Below, piece by piece: positions 24,535-32,376 of a stretch of 64,000 nt of DNA. This DNA comes from Myxococcales bacterium (GTDB lineage Bacteria; Myxococcota_A; Polyangia; Polyangiales; Polyangiaceae): assembly GCA_016706225.1 (NCBI GenBank), contig JADJKB010000014.1:1-64000 (forward strand), written 5' to 3'. A model generated the notes under the pieces. That model did no database searches, was not told the DNA's origin, and saw only the letters and a list, made by a program, of their open reading frames with translations. Made by a program: the position numbers and the translations under genes. The number at the start of each line of letters is the position of its first letter. The stretch's first letter is position 1.

Positions 24535-25680
24535 TCAGAAGAGCGGAATGCCTAGCAGTGCCTTGCCGATGAACTCGCGGAGCACGTCGCCGGTCGGCGC
24601 CATCACCGCGCCGGCCTGTGCGTCGCGGAAGAAGCGCTCGATTCCGGTGTGGCGCGAGAAGGCCGCACCACCGCAGGCCAACATGGCGAGCCCGGTGACG
24701 GCGATGGCCGCGTCGCCGCCGGCCGCCTTGGACTCGAGCACACGCAGCATGGTCTGGTCGTTCGGCGCCTCCAGATGCCGGACCGTGTCGTCGAGACGTG
24801 CCGCGAGCCCGCTGGTGGTGAGCTGCATGTCCGCGAGTCGCGCACGCAGGGTGGGCAGAGCCTCGCCCAACGTCGCCCCGAGGTGCTCGAACTGAGCCGT
24901 CTTCAGGTGGCTGACGGTCGCGCCGACGGACGCGCGGCAAATGCCGAGGGCGACGGCCGCGGAGCCCAGACAGAAGAATGGCAACACGACCTCGAGCATC
25001 GCCTTGAAGCCGGCGCCGTCCTCGGTGAGGCGCCGCGCGGTCGGGATCTCACAACCCTCGAGCTCGACGGGTGCCGAGTCGTTGGCGCGCAGCCCGAGCC
25101 CGTCGAAAAACGCGACGGATCACACGCCCGCTTGGGTGCGGTCGACGAAGTAGAGAGTGGTGTCGGTCGGGCCCTTCCCGGCCGGTGCGAAGACCGAGAC
25201 CACGTAGCTGTCGGCGAAGTTGGCGCTCGTGACCCAGGATTTCTTGGCCGTCAGCCGGACGCCCGCCGGGGTCGTCTCGGCGCGGGACACGGGAGCCCAG
25301 AAGTGGCTGCGCGAGCCGCGCTCACTGAAGGCCAAGGTGGAGAGGTGCTCCCCCTTGGCGACCTTTGCCAGCACGGGCGCCGTATCCGCGCCGGGCACCG
25401 CGGCGGCCAGACACAGCGTGCCGCACACGTGCATGTTGAAGATCATGGCAGTCGAGGCGTCCGCTTCCGCGAGGGTGCTCGCGATCTCGAAGAACATGCG
25501 TGGGTTCGCGCCCAGACCGCCGTGTTTCTCCGGGCAGCCGACGCCCAGGAGCCCGGCCTTGCCCAACGCCTCGAACGCAAGCTTGGGAAAGCGTGCATGA
25601 CGGTCGTTGTCGGACGCGTGCGGGGTCACGAATTCAGCTGTGATCTTCTTGGCGGTCGCGACCGCGGCTTCGATTTTCAT
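24535..25680 (-). pseudogene. Acyl-CoA dehydrogenase family gene interrupted by an in-frame TGA
   Basis: From the ATG at 25680 the frame encodes an acyl-CoA dehydrogenase-like protein (KIEAAVATAKKITAEFVTP, GLLGVGCPEKHGGLGANP, TLAFSERGSRSHFWAPVSRA, AKKSWVTSANFADSYVVS). It meets TGA at 25120-25122, then continues in the same frame through SVAFFDGLGLRANDSAPVEL and the C-terminal helical domain (MLEVVLPFFCLGSAAVALGI ... FIGKALLGIPLF) to 24535. Total length, 381 codons, is normal for the family, so only one codon is abnormal; CGA(Arg)-to-TGA or TGG(Trp)-to-TGA would explain it. The adjacent downstream gene is also broken, which favours real decay over a sequencing error. An intact version would oxidise an acyl-CoA or act as a flavin monooxygenase of this fold. 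Confidence 0.78.
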
Positions 25681-26268
25681 GTTGCTCCTTATTGCGCGAA
25701 CCGCGCGTACGCCGCAACCCGGGAGGTGGTTGCATCGACTCGCACGAAAGGCCGACTGGCGTCGGCAGATGTTCAGTGCACCTCGATTTCGCCCGGAACC
25801 CTCCTTCGGGTTATCGCTATGGTGCTCGCGGCGAGCACATGGAGCCTCCCACGTCTTCCCGGCCCGCGCGGCTCGCGCTTGGCCCTCGTAGTGTCCGCCA
25901 AGCTCAGCCGACGTCCGAGTGCCTTCACGCGCATCGTGCTGTTCGGCGCGCACGCTTCGCTGCTGATCCCAGCCTATTCACACTACGAATGGCGCAACCT
26001 TCAGCCGCTCCGCCCCTTGCTGCGATGCTGCGGTGGCGCAGCTCGCCGGCAGCTTGGAGCCAACGCTGCGCGCCAGGGTCGAGCGCGTGGCGCTCGCACT
26101 GGGTCTGGTCTTGGTGGGGGTTGGCTGGTTCGGGACCCGCGTGCTGTTTGGACCGACTCTTTCAGCTGGATTGTGGCCGCAGGTAGCCAGCTCGAAACCG
26201 ATCCGGGGGTATCCACGTAAGCTCCAGATACAGCGGCCCCGGGATGAGTGGAGCCGAGGAGCACCGAG
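25681..26268. other. 588-bp gap between divergent units, no gene identified
   Basis: This stretch separates the decayed acyl-CoA dehydrogenase (reading left) from the YceI operon (reading right). Open frames cross it on both strands, but none has a recognisable domain, signal peptide or convincing start. Around 26080-26150 a plus-strand frame has one hydrophobic run (RVALALGLVLVGVGWFGTRV), too isolated to call a gene. Promoters for both sides should lie here, but I could not pick out a clear -35/-10 or -24/-12 element. Confidence 0.5.
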
Positions 26269-26820
26269 ATGACTCGATCGACGCTGACTTTCGCCGCCAT
26301 CATTGCAGCCGGTCTTGGCCTCACCGCCGCCGCCCAGGCGCGCTGGGTGGACGCGGGCGACGTCGATGTCGGGTTCCTGGCGCGCGGGCCGGCCGGCATG
26401 AAGATCAACGGCAGCGCGCCGGAGCTCAAGGCCCAAGAAAAGGACGGCAAGCTCACGGTCACTGTCCCGCTCGGCAATCTCGAGACCGGGATGAAGCTCC
26501 GGAACAAACACCTGCGCGGGTACCTCGAGACCGACAAGTACCCAGACGCTACCTTGTCCGTGAAACGAGCTAAACTGAAGGAGCCAGCCAACGACGAGAC
26601 GGTCAGCTCGAGCGCGACGGGTGATTTCACCCTGCACGGGGTGACCAAGTCGGTGAAGTTCAACTACCGCGCCAAGCGCACCGGCAGTGACTATCACGTG
26701 CAAGGTCTGGCCTCGGTAGACCTCCGCGACTTCGACGTCGAGGTTCCGTGTTATCTGGGCGTGTGCGTGGATCCGACCGTGAAGTTGAAGGTCAAGTTCA
26801 AGCTGCGCGACGTCGACTGA
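26269..26820 (+). CDS. YceI-like periplasmic protein
   Basis: The protein has 183 residues from the ATG at 26269, preceded by GAGGAG. It has a cleavable signal (RSTLTFAAIIAAGLGLTAAAQA). The mature part is a YceI-type lipocalin-like barrel: FLARGPAGMKINGSAP, VTVPLGNLETGMKLRNKHLR, YPDATLSVKRAKL, and the late motif DFTLHGVTKSVKFNY, matching the family's GdLTlhGvTkpv signature. YceI proteins bind isoprenoid-type lipids such as quinones in the periplasm. It is the first gene of a five-gene operon with three CxxCH-containing proteins, joined to the next gene by a TGATG overlap, so a quinone- or electron-transfer-linked role is attractive but inferred. Confidence 0.9.
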   Translation: MTRSTLTFAAIIAAGLGLTAAAQARWVDAGDVDVGFLARGPAGMKINGSAPELKAQEKDGKLTVTVPLGNLETGMKLRNKHLRGYLETDKYPDATLSVKRAKLKEPANDETVSSSATGDFTLHGVTKSVKFNYRAKRTGSDYHVQGLASVDLRDFDVEVPCYLGVCVDPTVKLKVKFKLRDVD

Positions 26821-28178
26821 TGCCGCGATTGTCGTTGCACCGGAGCGCCGCTCTCCGTCCGACTGTCCTCCTCAGCTGGTGCCTGCCGGCGCTGGTGTTC
26901 GCGTCGTTGTTCCTGGTGTCCGGAGAAGCGCAGGCCTACACCTGGATGCTTCGGCACAACTACTTCGGTTGCGGCACCTGTCACGCCGATCCGTCCGGTG
27001 GCGGACTCTTGACGCCCTACGGTCGAGCCCAGGGCGATCTGCTGCTGCGCATGCGCTTTGGCAGAAAGACGACGACCAGCGAGGCGGCACCGAGCACCGA
27101 GTTCGATGGCTTCGACGACTTCGATGAGGCGGACGCCAAACCTGCCAAAGCGAAACCCAAGGCGCCCGCCGTGGAGAGTGAGCCGGAGGCTCCGCCCACG
27201 ACGCCGCTGTGGGGACTGGTGGAGCCTCCGTCCTGGCTGCTGGTGCAGGGTGAGTACCGGCACATGACGCTGTACAAGTTCGGCGAGTCGGATCCGTTTC
27301 GCACTTTTCCGATGCAGCTCGATCTGATGGGGCAGGCGACCTTTGGTTGGTTTCGCGCCGGTGCCGGCGTCGGTGGGGCGAAGGTTCCAGCCGGCTCGCC
27401 CCACGCACGCCGCGCGCAAGTGACGACCAATCAGAGCGATGGCTGGAACGTGATCTCGCGCAGCCACTGGCTGGGTGCCGACTTCGCGGCCAAGACCCTC
27501 ACGCTGCGGGTCGGGAGAATCGAGATGCCATTCGGCGTGCGCATCCCAGAGCACACGATGTGGGCCCGCGAGGTTACCCACACCGATCGCGAGTCCGACC
27601 AACAGCACGGGGTTGCCGTCGCTTACAGCGGCGACCGGGTGCGCGGCGAGGTCATGGGCATCGCCGGCAATTTCCAGCTGAACCCCGATCGCCTGCGCGA
27701 GCGAGGGTACAGCGCCTACGTCGAGGTGCAGCTTTTGCCCTGGGCGAACGCCGGCGCCAGCAGCCTGCTCACCCATGCGCAGACCGACTTCGAGACGCTG
27801 ACGGACGACGTGACCCGGCAAGCACACGGCGTGTTCGGCCGCCTCGCGCCGATCAAACCGCTGGTCGTTCTGGTCGAGGCGGATGTGCTCAAGAAATCTC
27901 GCTTCGACCTCGGGTACGTCAGCTTCGTGCAGCTCGACCTCGAGCTCGTGCAAGGACTTCACCTGCTCGGGACCGCCGAGGTCCTCGACGCCGGTTATCA
28001 AGACACGGGCGATCGCTTCAACACCCTGCGCAAGCTGCCGGGATTTGGCAGGCCGGCCTTCGGCGCCTGGGGTTCCGTCGACTGGTTCTTCCTGCCGCAG
28101 CTGGAAATGCGCGTCGATCTGCTGGCGCGGCAGGCCGAGCCCACCACGCTGCTGGCGCAGCTCCACGTGTACCTATGA
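26820..28178 (+). CDS. Outer-membrane barrel-like protein with N-terminal CxxCH heme motif
   Basis: The protein has 452 residues and overlaps the YceI stop by one base. It has a signal peptide (LPALVFASLFLVSGEAQA), immediately followed by a short cytochrome-c-like segment NYFGCGTCHADPSGGGLLTP containing one CxxCH, then an acidic/Pro-Ala linker (~residues 80-135). The remaining ~310 residues have alternating strand pattern and aromatic girdle typical of porin-like barrels (LLVQGEYRHMTLYKF, ATFGWFRAGAGVGGAKV, LTLRVGRIEMPFGVRIPE, YVEVQLLPWANAGASSL, LEMRVDLLARQAEPTTLL). A heme attached to a barrel suggests electron transfer across or at the outer membrane. I know of no named family for it. It overlaps the next gene by four bases (ATGA). 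Confidence 0.85.
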   Translation: MPRLSLHRSAALRPTVLLSWCLPALVFASLFLVSGEAQAYTWMLRHNYFGCGTCHADPSGGGLLTPYGRAQGDLLLRMRFGRKTTTSEAAPSTEFDGFDDFDEADAKPAKAKPKAPAVESEPEAPPTTPLWGLVEPPSWLLVQGEYRHMTLYKFGESDPFRTFPMQLDLMGQATFGWFRAGAGVGGAKVPAGSPHARRAQVTTNQSDGWNVISRSHWLGADFAAKTLTLRVGRIEMPFGVRIPEHTMWAREVTHTDRESDQQHGVAVAYSGDRVRGEVMGIAGNFQLNPDRLRERGYSAYVEVQLLPWANAGASSLLTHAQTDFETLTDDVTRQAHGVFGRLAPIKPLVVLVEADVLKKSRFDLGYVSFVQLDLELVQGLHLLGTAEVLDAGYQDTGDRFNTLRKLPGFGRPAFGAWGSVDWFFLPQLEMRVDLLARQAEPTTLLAQLHVYL

Positions 28179-28690
28179 GCGCAAAGTCCAGCTTCTTCAC
28201 GGGTGTTGCCGCGGGACTCGCGCTCGCGGTGGGGATCGTTGCACCGTCGGTCGCGCAGGCGTCGCCGACCTTTCCGCCCGAGCTTCAGGCCGATCTGGAC
28301 ATGCCGTGCGCGCCTCCTTGCACCCTCTGCCATCGGGACTCCAACGGTGGTGTAGGGACCGCCGTGCAGCCGTTCGGTGCGGCGATCAAGAACGCGGGTC
28401 TCACGCTCAAGTCGCCCGAGAAGCTGCCCAAGGCCCTGGCCCGGCTCGAGGCCGAGTCCGCCGACAGCGACGGCGACGGTGTCACCGACGTGGACGAGCT
28501 GCGCGAGGGCAGAAACCCGAATACTCCGGGTGAGGGCCTGCTGTGCGCAACCTATGGCTGTGGCGCGCGGGTCGTCCGAGACACGCCGGGCCGGTCCGAT
28601 GCCGAGGGTCAGGACGTGTGGTTCCTGCTGGCATTTGCCGCGGGGGCAGTCGCTGTCCGCAGACGGTCGGGACAGGGGAAGGTGAGGTGA
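28175..28690 (+). CDS. CxxCH protein with calcium-binding-like loop and MYXO-CTERM-like tail
   Basis: The protein has 171 residues. It has a signal peptide (FFTGVAAGLALAVGIVAPSVAQA), then CAPPCTLCHRDSNGGVG with one CxxCH, a helical segment, an Asp-rich loop SDGDGVTDVDELREGRNPNT (thrombospondin-type-3/EF-like calcium motif), and a C-terminus with GCGA, a hydrophobic run WFLLAFAAGAVAV and RRR, like a MYXO-CTERM sorting signal. So it is exported, probably binds one heme and calcium, and may be anchored at the surface by the myxosortase route. It overlaps both neighbours (ATGA, TGATG) in the YceI operon. Function is inferred from motifs only. Confidence 0.85.
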   Translation: MSAKSSFFTGVAAGLALAVGIVAPSVAQASPTFPPELQADLDMPCAPPCTLCHRDSNGGVGTAVQPFGAAIKNAGLTLKSPEKLPKALARLEAESADSDGDGVTDVDELREGRNPNTPGEGLLCATYGCGARVVRDTPGRSDAEGQDVWFLLAFAAGAVAVRRRSGQGKVR

Positions 28691-29418
28691 TGCTGTCGAG
28701 GCAACGAGTGAGCGTGGGGGCTCTGATCCTCTGGAGCGGGGTCGCGGGCAGTCTCGCCACGGGTTGTTACCAGACCCCGGACAGCGCAGAGCTGCGCATC
28801 AAGCTGGTGGACACGAGTGAGCCCAAGTCGCCGAAGCCGATGGCGGGCGCGCTGATCGCGATCGAGACCGGCGGCCTCTACGTGACCAACCCAGATCCTT
28901 CGCAGGCCAGCCCCTCGTACAAATACGGCGGACGCGCCGGCGACGATGGCACCCTGATCATGACCCTCCCGACCGACACCATCGGGGTGCACAGCTTCGC
29001 GACCGGTTATTACTACGGTTCGAGGCTTGTCCCGTTCGATCAGGACCTCGGGATCACCATCAACATGGAGCCGTTTCGGACGCCGTTTCCTCCGCTCCCC
29101 ACCATCACGAACCCGACGCTATCTGCGGTCAGCGTGGCGCCCGGCGCCGAGTTCACGATCTCGTGCGAGGTGAAGGCGGGCGAAGCCGCCGATCCGCTGT
29201 CCGACGAGGTCATCGTCACCATCCCAGCGGAGAACCGAGCGCTGGCGCTCGCGCCGCCATCGGCAGGCGTACAGGGCAAGGGTTATCCGGACGGGACCTG
29301 GAGCCTTCAGCTCGTGGCGCCCGGCGAGCCCGGCAGCTACGAGTATTTCCTGAGTGCGACCAGCGAAGGATGTGTGACGGGCGACCTCGGCCCGGCCCTC
29401 GTGCTCGAGGTGAAGTGA
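28690..29418 (+). CDS. Lipoprotein of the YceI/heme operon
   Basis: The protein has 242 residues; signal with lipobox LATGC. The mature part begins with a carboxypeptidase-regulatory-like beta segment (ELRIKLVDTSEPKSPKPMAG, ALIAIETGGLYVTN) and a loop DDGTLIMTLPTDTIGVHSFA, and ends with an Ig-like half (LSAVSVAPGAEFTISCEVKA ... DGTWSLQLVAPGEPGSYEYF) holding two well-separated cysteines. No heme motif or enzyme signature. It starts within the previous stop and is followed after 2 bases by a diheme-type lipoprotein gene, so it is an integral part of this operon, perhaps an assembly or anchoring subunit. No recognised family. Confidence 0.85.
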   Translation: MLSRQRVSVGALILWSGVAGSLATGCYQTPDSAELRIKLVDTSEPKSPKPMAGALIAIETGGLYVTNPDPSQASPSYKYGGRAGDDGTLIMTLPTDTIGVHSFATGYYYGSRLVPFDQDLGITINMEPFRTPFPPLPTITNPTLSAVSVAPGAEFTISCEVKAGEAADPLSDEVIVTIPAENRALALAPPSAGVQGKGYPDGTWSLQLVAPGEPGSYEYFLSATSEGCVTGDLGPALVLEVK

Positions 29419-29420
29419 GC

Positions 29421-29861
29421 ATGCGCGCTGCGGCTCTGACCCTCGTGATCTCGGCGACCGTGTGGAGCTGCGGTCCGGGAGACCCTCCGCCGGAGGGGGA
29501 CGGCCCCACGGCAGGCTGTGTCGATGGCGACGTCAGCGAGCAGCGCCACGGGAGCGCCTGTTTGTGCTGCCACACGGGCGAATTCAGCGTGGCAGGCTCC
29601 GTCGACCGAGAGGGGCCGGCCATCGCGCGGGTGGTCGTGACCGATCGTCTCGGGCAGTCGGTCGACGTGGTTCCCAACGCGTTCGGCAATTTCTTCCGGC
29701 ATCGCAAGCTGAAGCCGCCGCTGTACCCCGTCGTGTTTGGTCCCGATGGGCGGGCGCTGGCCATGCAGGGTCCCGCGCCGAGCGGCGACTGCAACTCCTG
29801 TCATCGGGAGGGCGGCAGTGCTTCCATGCTCCGCGGCCCTGCAGAGAGCCCGGGCAAGTGA
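29421..29861 (+). CDS. Small lipoprotein with two CxxCH heme motifs
   Basis: The protein has 146 residues, with lipobox VWSCGPG. It has two cytochrome-c-type motifs: GSACLCCHTGEFSVAGS near residue 48 and GDCNSCHREGGS near residue 125. Between them is a beta-sandwich-like region (IARVVVTDRLGQSVDVVPNA, FGNFFRHRKLKPPLYPVVF) resembling the carboxypeptidase-regulatory fold seen in some multiheme lipoproteins. Two covalent hemes are predicted, on the envelope side. It is the last clear gene of the YceI/heme operon, so the cassette encodes up to four hemes on three proteins. Cytochrome maturation genes are not in the window. Confidence 0.87.
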   Translation: MRAAALTLVISATVWSCGPGDPPPEGDGPTAGCVDGDVSEQRHGSACLCCHTGEFSVAGSVDREGPAIARVVVTDRLGQSVDVVPNAFGNFFRHRKLKPPLYPVVFGPDGRALAMQGPAPSGDCNSCHREGGSASMLRGPAESPGK

Positions 29862-29956
29862 AAGGTCTGCGACGGGCGTTCGCCGCCGTGCGTGCCGAGT
29901 TCGAGCGCGAGCACGAGCTCAGGAGCCGGCTCTTGACGATCTTTCACTGCGCGTGA
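29858..29956 (+). CDS. Possible 32-residue small protein overlapping the diheme lipoprotein gene
   Basis: A GTG at 29858 overlaps the preceding stop (GTGA) and opens a 32-codon frame, KGLRRAFAAVRAEFEREHEL through RSRLLTIFHCA, ending 9 bases before the next gene. It would be an amphipathic, charged helix. The coupling overlap matches the style of this operon, but the length is so short that chance is a serious alternative; no homologue is recognised. Confidence 0.25.
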   Translation: MKGLRRAFAAVRAEFEREHELRSRLLTIFHCA

Positions 29957-29965
29957 GCGAGGGAG

Positions 29966-30622
29966 ATGCCGCTTTCCGCCACCGTCGCCATCATGGCCCG
30001 CGCGCCGCGTCCCGGCTCGTGCAAGACGCGACTCGCCGCTCGCATCGGGGACGAACGCGCTGCCGAGCTGTACCGCGCGATGCTGCTCGATACCCTGGAC
30101 GCTTACGCGGCGCTGCCGTTTCAGCGGCGAGTCGTGCTCGCGGCCCCAGAGCACGACGGTGTGGCGGCAGTGCGCGCGCTGGTCCCAGCAGAGTGGACGG
30201 TGGAGTCGCAGGTCGGGGCGGATCTCGGCTCGCGATTGGCGCACGGGCGCACGGCGCTCGGAACCGGGAGGGTGGTGCTCGCGAGCAGTGATTCGCCGAC
30301 GGCGCCCCTCGTGGGCCTCGCGCGCGCTCTCGCCGAGTGGTCCGATCCCCGGCGGGTGCTGCTCGGCCCGTGTGAAGACGGAGGGTATTACCTGATTGGT
30401 CTGGCCGAGGACGTCCCGCGAGTCTTCGAGGGGGTTCCCTGGAGCACCGCGGACGTGTGCGCGACGACGCAGCGCCGCTGCGCCGAGCTTGGGCTCGAGG
30501 TGCTCGAGCTCGAGCGCACCTTCGACGTCGACGAACCCGCCGACCTCGACCGGCTCCGGCTCGAGCTCGAGGCCCACCCGGAGCGGGCACCGCGCACCGC
30601 CGCGCTGGTTGGTGGCGCGTGA
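29966..30622 (+). CDS. DUF2064 / TIGR04282-type nucleotidyltransferase-fold glycosyltransferase
   Basis: The protein has 218 residues. Family features: the N-terminal nucleotide-binding motif MARAPRPGSCKTRLAARIG, the SSDSPTAP segment, and GPCEDGGYYLIGL, followed by TFDVDEPADLDRL, which closes most members. These proteins have a GT-A-like fold and often sit next to a GT2 enzyme, as here: the next gene begins inside its stop (GTGA). The acceptor is unknown; some family members are associated with selenium/radical-SAM genes, none of which is nearby. With the GT2 partner truncated, the pathway may be inactive. Confidence 0.9.
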   Translation: MPLSATVAIMARAPRPGSCKTRLAARIGDERAAELYRAMLLDTLDAYAALPFQRRVVLAAPEHDGVAAVRALVPAEWTVESQVGADLGSRLAHGRTALGTGRVVLASSDSPTAPLVGLARALAEWSDPRRVLLGPCEDGGYYLIGLAEDVPRVFEGVPWSTADVCATTQRRCAELGLEVLELERTFDVDEPADLDRLRLELEAHPERAPRTAALVGGA

Positions 30623-30980
30623 TCGTCGCCATCTTGCCCGCGCTGGATGAAGAGGCGGCCATTGCGCGGGTCGTCCGCGGGGTCACGCCGCACGTCGATC
30701 GCGTGATCGTCGTGGACAACGGCAGCGTCGATCAGACCGCCCGGCTTGCCGCCGAGGCAGGCGCCGACGTCGTGAGTGAATCGCGGCGCGGTTATGGTCG
30801 TGCGTGCCTTGCTGGAGTGGCCCGAGCCCGCGAGCCGGGGGCAGATGTGCTGGTCTTCCTGGACGCCGACGGCAGCGACGCTCCCGAGGACCTGCCGCGT
30901 GTGCGCGGGCTTCGTTCAAGATCGTCGGGACCATCGCGCGCTACGTCGCCGCGCAACGCCGCAGCGCACGGGACCGTTAG
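30619..30980 (+). pseudogene. Family 2 glycosyltransferase remnant with internal deletion
   Basis: A GTG at 30619 overlaps the DUF2064 stop and starts an authentic GT2 N-terminus: IVAILPALDEEAAIARVV, RVIVVDNGSVDQTARLAAEA, and the DxD-containing LVFLDADGSDAPEDLPRV. After about 30905 the frame turns to nonsense. In another frame the following bases read ASFKIVGTIARYVAAQRRSA to a TAG at 30978-30980, which looks like the C-terminal helix of such enzymes (a sfKi.gtiaRY.. motif). So both ends survive and the middle (~100-130 codons, including the acceptor region) is gone, with a frame change at the junction. Inactive as written. Confidence 0.7.
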
Positions 30981-30989
30981 CAGCGTCGT

Positions 30990-31757
30990 TCATCCGCCGC
31001 CGAAGTCGTCGAAGCGCGCGGTTCCGGTGCTCTTCCACACCGTGAGCCCAATTCGGCCGCCAGCGCTCGCGAACGGCCAGCCCGACACCGACTGTGAACC
31101 GAGGAGTGTGCCGTTCACGCGCACGGTGACCAGAGCGTTTTCGTCGGCGTCCGCCGCGATGGTATCGCCGTCGACCAGCTGCCGCGGCCACTCTTTGTGC
31201 AGCTTCCAGTTCCCGCCCGCGCAGGTCCAGAGCTGAACGGCTTTGTTCGTCGGAAAATAGGTGATCGTTAGCCGGTTACACGTCCCGGTGTCCTGCGCTT
31301 TGAGGACCAGCGAGGTGAACTGCGTCGCCGTATCAACATGGCTGAGCTTGACGAAGGCGTGCTGCGTCTCGCACAACGCCGTCACGAAGAAGAGCCCCAC
31401 GACCCCGCTCGAGCCGACCGAGTTGGTGAGCTGGTTCCCCGCCACCGCAAACAGATTGGTCTGGCCGGTCCACAGGTTACCCGGCGGTCCATCGGGTCGA
31501 TTGAAGTCGTCCAGTAGCTTGGGTGTGCCGCAGGGAGAGCTGGTCGCGTCGATGACGTCTGCGCCGCTGTCGGCGTCCGGGGGGCCCGCATCTTGTCCCC
31601 CGCCACCGGCCCCCGCTGCGCCGCCCCCGGTGCCAGCGCCCGCGCCGCCGCCGCCCAGCCAGGCAGTTCCCCCGGTGCCATCGTCGGGTTTTACCGCGGC
31701 GACGTCGAGGCAAGCTGTCGCGAGAAGGAGCGCGCCCAGCCATGCGAGGTGTCGCAT
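30990..31757 (-). CDS. Lipoprotein with C-terminal jelly-roll (concanavalin-like) domain
   Basis: The protein has 255 residues. It has a signal with lipobox ATAC, a Gly/Ala/Asp linker, then a ~185-residue beta-sandwich: LLDDFNRPDGPPGNLWTGQT at the start and RIGLTVWKSTGTARFDDFGG at the end, the usual bracketing strands of sugar-binding-type jelly-roll modules, with four cysteines between. It is probably a surface carbohydrate-binding protein. It converges with the GT2 remnant 9 bases away. No enzyme motif. The fold is inferred from the start/end motifs; the ligand is unknown. Confidence 0.8.
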   Translation of the reverse strand: MRHLAWLGALLLATACLDVAAVKPDDGTGGTAWLGGGGAGAGTGGGAAGAGGGGQDAGPPDADSGADVIDATSSPCGTPKLLDDFNRPDGPPGNLWTGQTNLFAVAGNQLTNSVGSSGVVGLFFVTALCETQHAFVKLSHVDTATQFTSLVLKAQDTGTCNRLTITYFPTNKAVQLWTCAGGNWKLHKEWPRQLVDGDTIAADADENALVTVRVNGTLLGSQSVSGWPFASAGGRIGLTVWKSTGTARFDDFGGG

Positions 31758-31905
31758 CCGAACAGCTTAGCGCGAATGACGCCCCGTTCGGGGTGCGCCA
31801 GCTCACGGTGTGGGAAATCGTCGTTCGACCACCGCATCTTCTCGGGGCTGCTGATCGTGGTGTACTCAGGAACGGCCGAAGTATGGCCAAAACCAGGAAG
31901 TCTTC

Positions 31906-32376
31906 ATGACCCGCCCCGCCACCACCAAGACCGAGTCCACCTTCCGCCTCGAATATGCGGTTTCCGTCAGCATCGGGGCGAAACCCGAGGCCATCTTTCA
32001 GCGCCTGACCGATGCCGCGGCGTTTCCGGCGTGGAACTCGACGGTGACCAGCATCGAGGGGGAGATCAAACAGGGGGAGAAACTCTCCATCCGGGTGCCA
32101 ATTGCTCCAGGCCGCGCGTTTTCGCCGAAGGTCGCCGAGCTGGTCCCCAACCAACGCATGGTCTGGAGTGACGGGATGGCGCCCATGTTCAAGGGGGAGC
32201 GGACCTTCACGCTCACTCCCAGGAGTGATGGCACGACCGAGTTCTCGATGGTCGAGGTGTTCCGGGGGCTGATGCTGCCGATGATCAAAAAATCACTGCC
32301 GGACTTCGGTCCGGTGTTCGAGCAGTACGCCGCAGATCTCAAGCGGGCGAGTGAGACAGGACCGTCCGCGGCATGA
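31906..32376 (+). CDS. SRPBCC-family protein
   Basis: The protein has 156 residues. SRPBCC/START-like helix-grip fold: VSIGAKPEAIFQRLTDAAAF, PAWNSTVTSIEGEIKQGEKL, LVPNQRMVWSDGMAPMFKGE, TLTPRSDGTTEFSMVEVFRG, then the C-terminal helix FGPVFEQYAADLKRASE. These proteins hold hydrophobic ligands in a deep pocket. No signal peptide. The stop overlaps the start of an ECF sigma factor gene (ATGA), and a monooxygenase-like gene follows, so the three form an operon; the ligand-binding protein might modulate or respond to the sigma factor's regulon. Ligand unknown. Confidence 0.88.
   Translation: MTRPATTKTESTFRLEYAVSVSIGAKPEAIFQRLTDAAAFPAWNSTVTSIEGEIKQGEKLSIRVPIAPGRAFSPKVAELVPNQRMVWSDGMAPMFKGERTFTLTPRSDGTTEFSMVEVFRGLMLPMIKKSLPDFGPVFEQYAADLKRASETGPSAA

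Noticed and set aside
25100..25125. TGA followed closely by a CCGTCG/CGACGG hairpin, suggesting selenocysteine
   Set aside because: The stem starts one base after the TGA, shorter and closer than a bacterial SECIS; no Sec-containing acyl-CoA dehydrogenase is known to me, and the operon partner is also broken. A nonsense mutation is simpler.
24649..26220. 523-codon plus-strand ORF across the acyl-CoA dehydrogenase and the gap
   Set aside because: Antisense to a recognisable gene; Arg-rich composition without domains.
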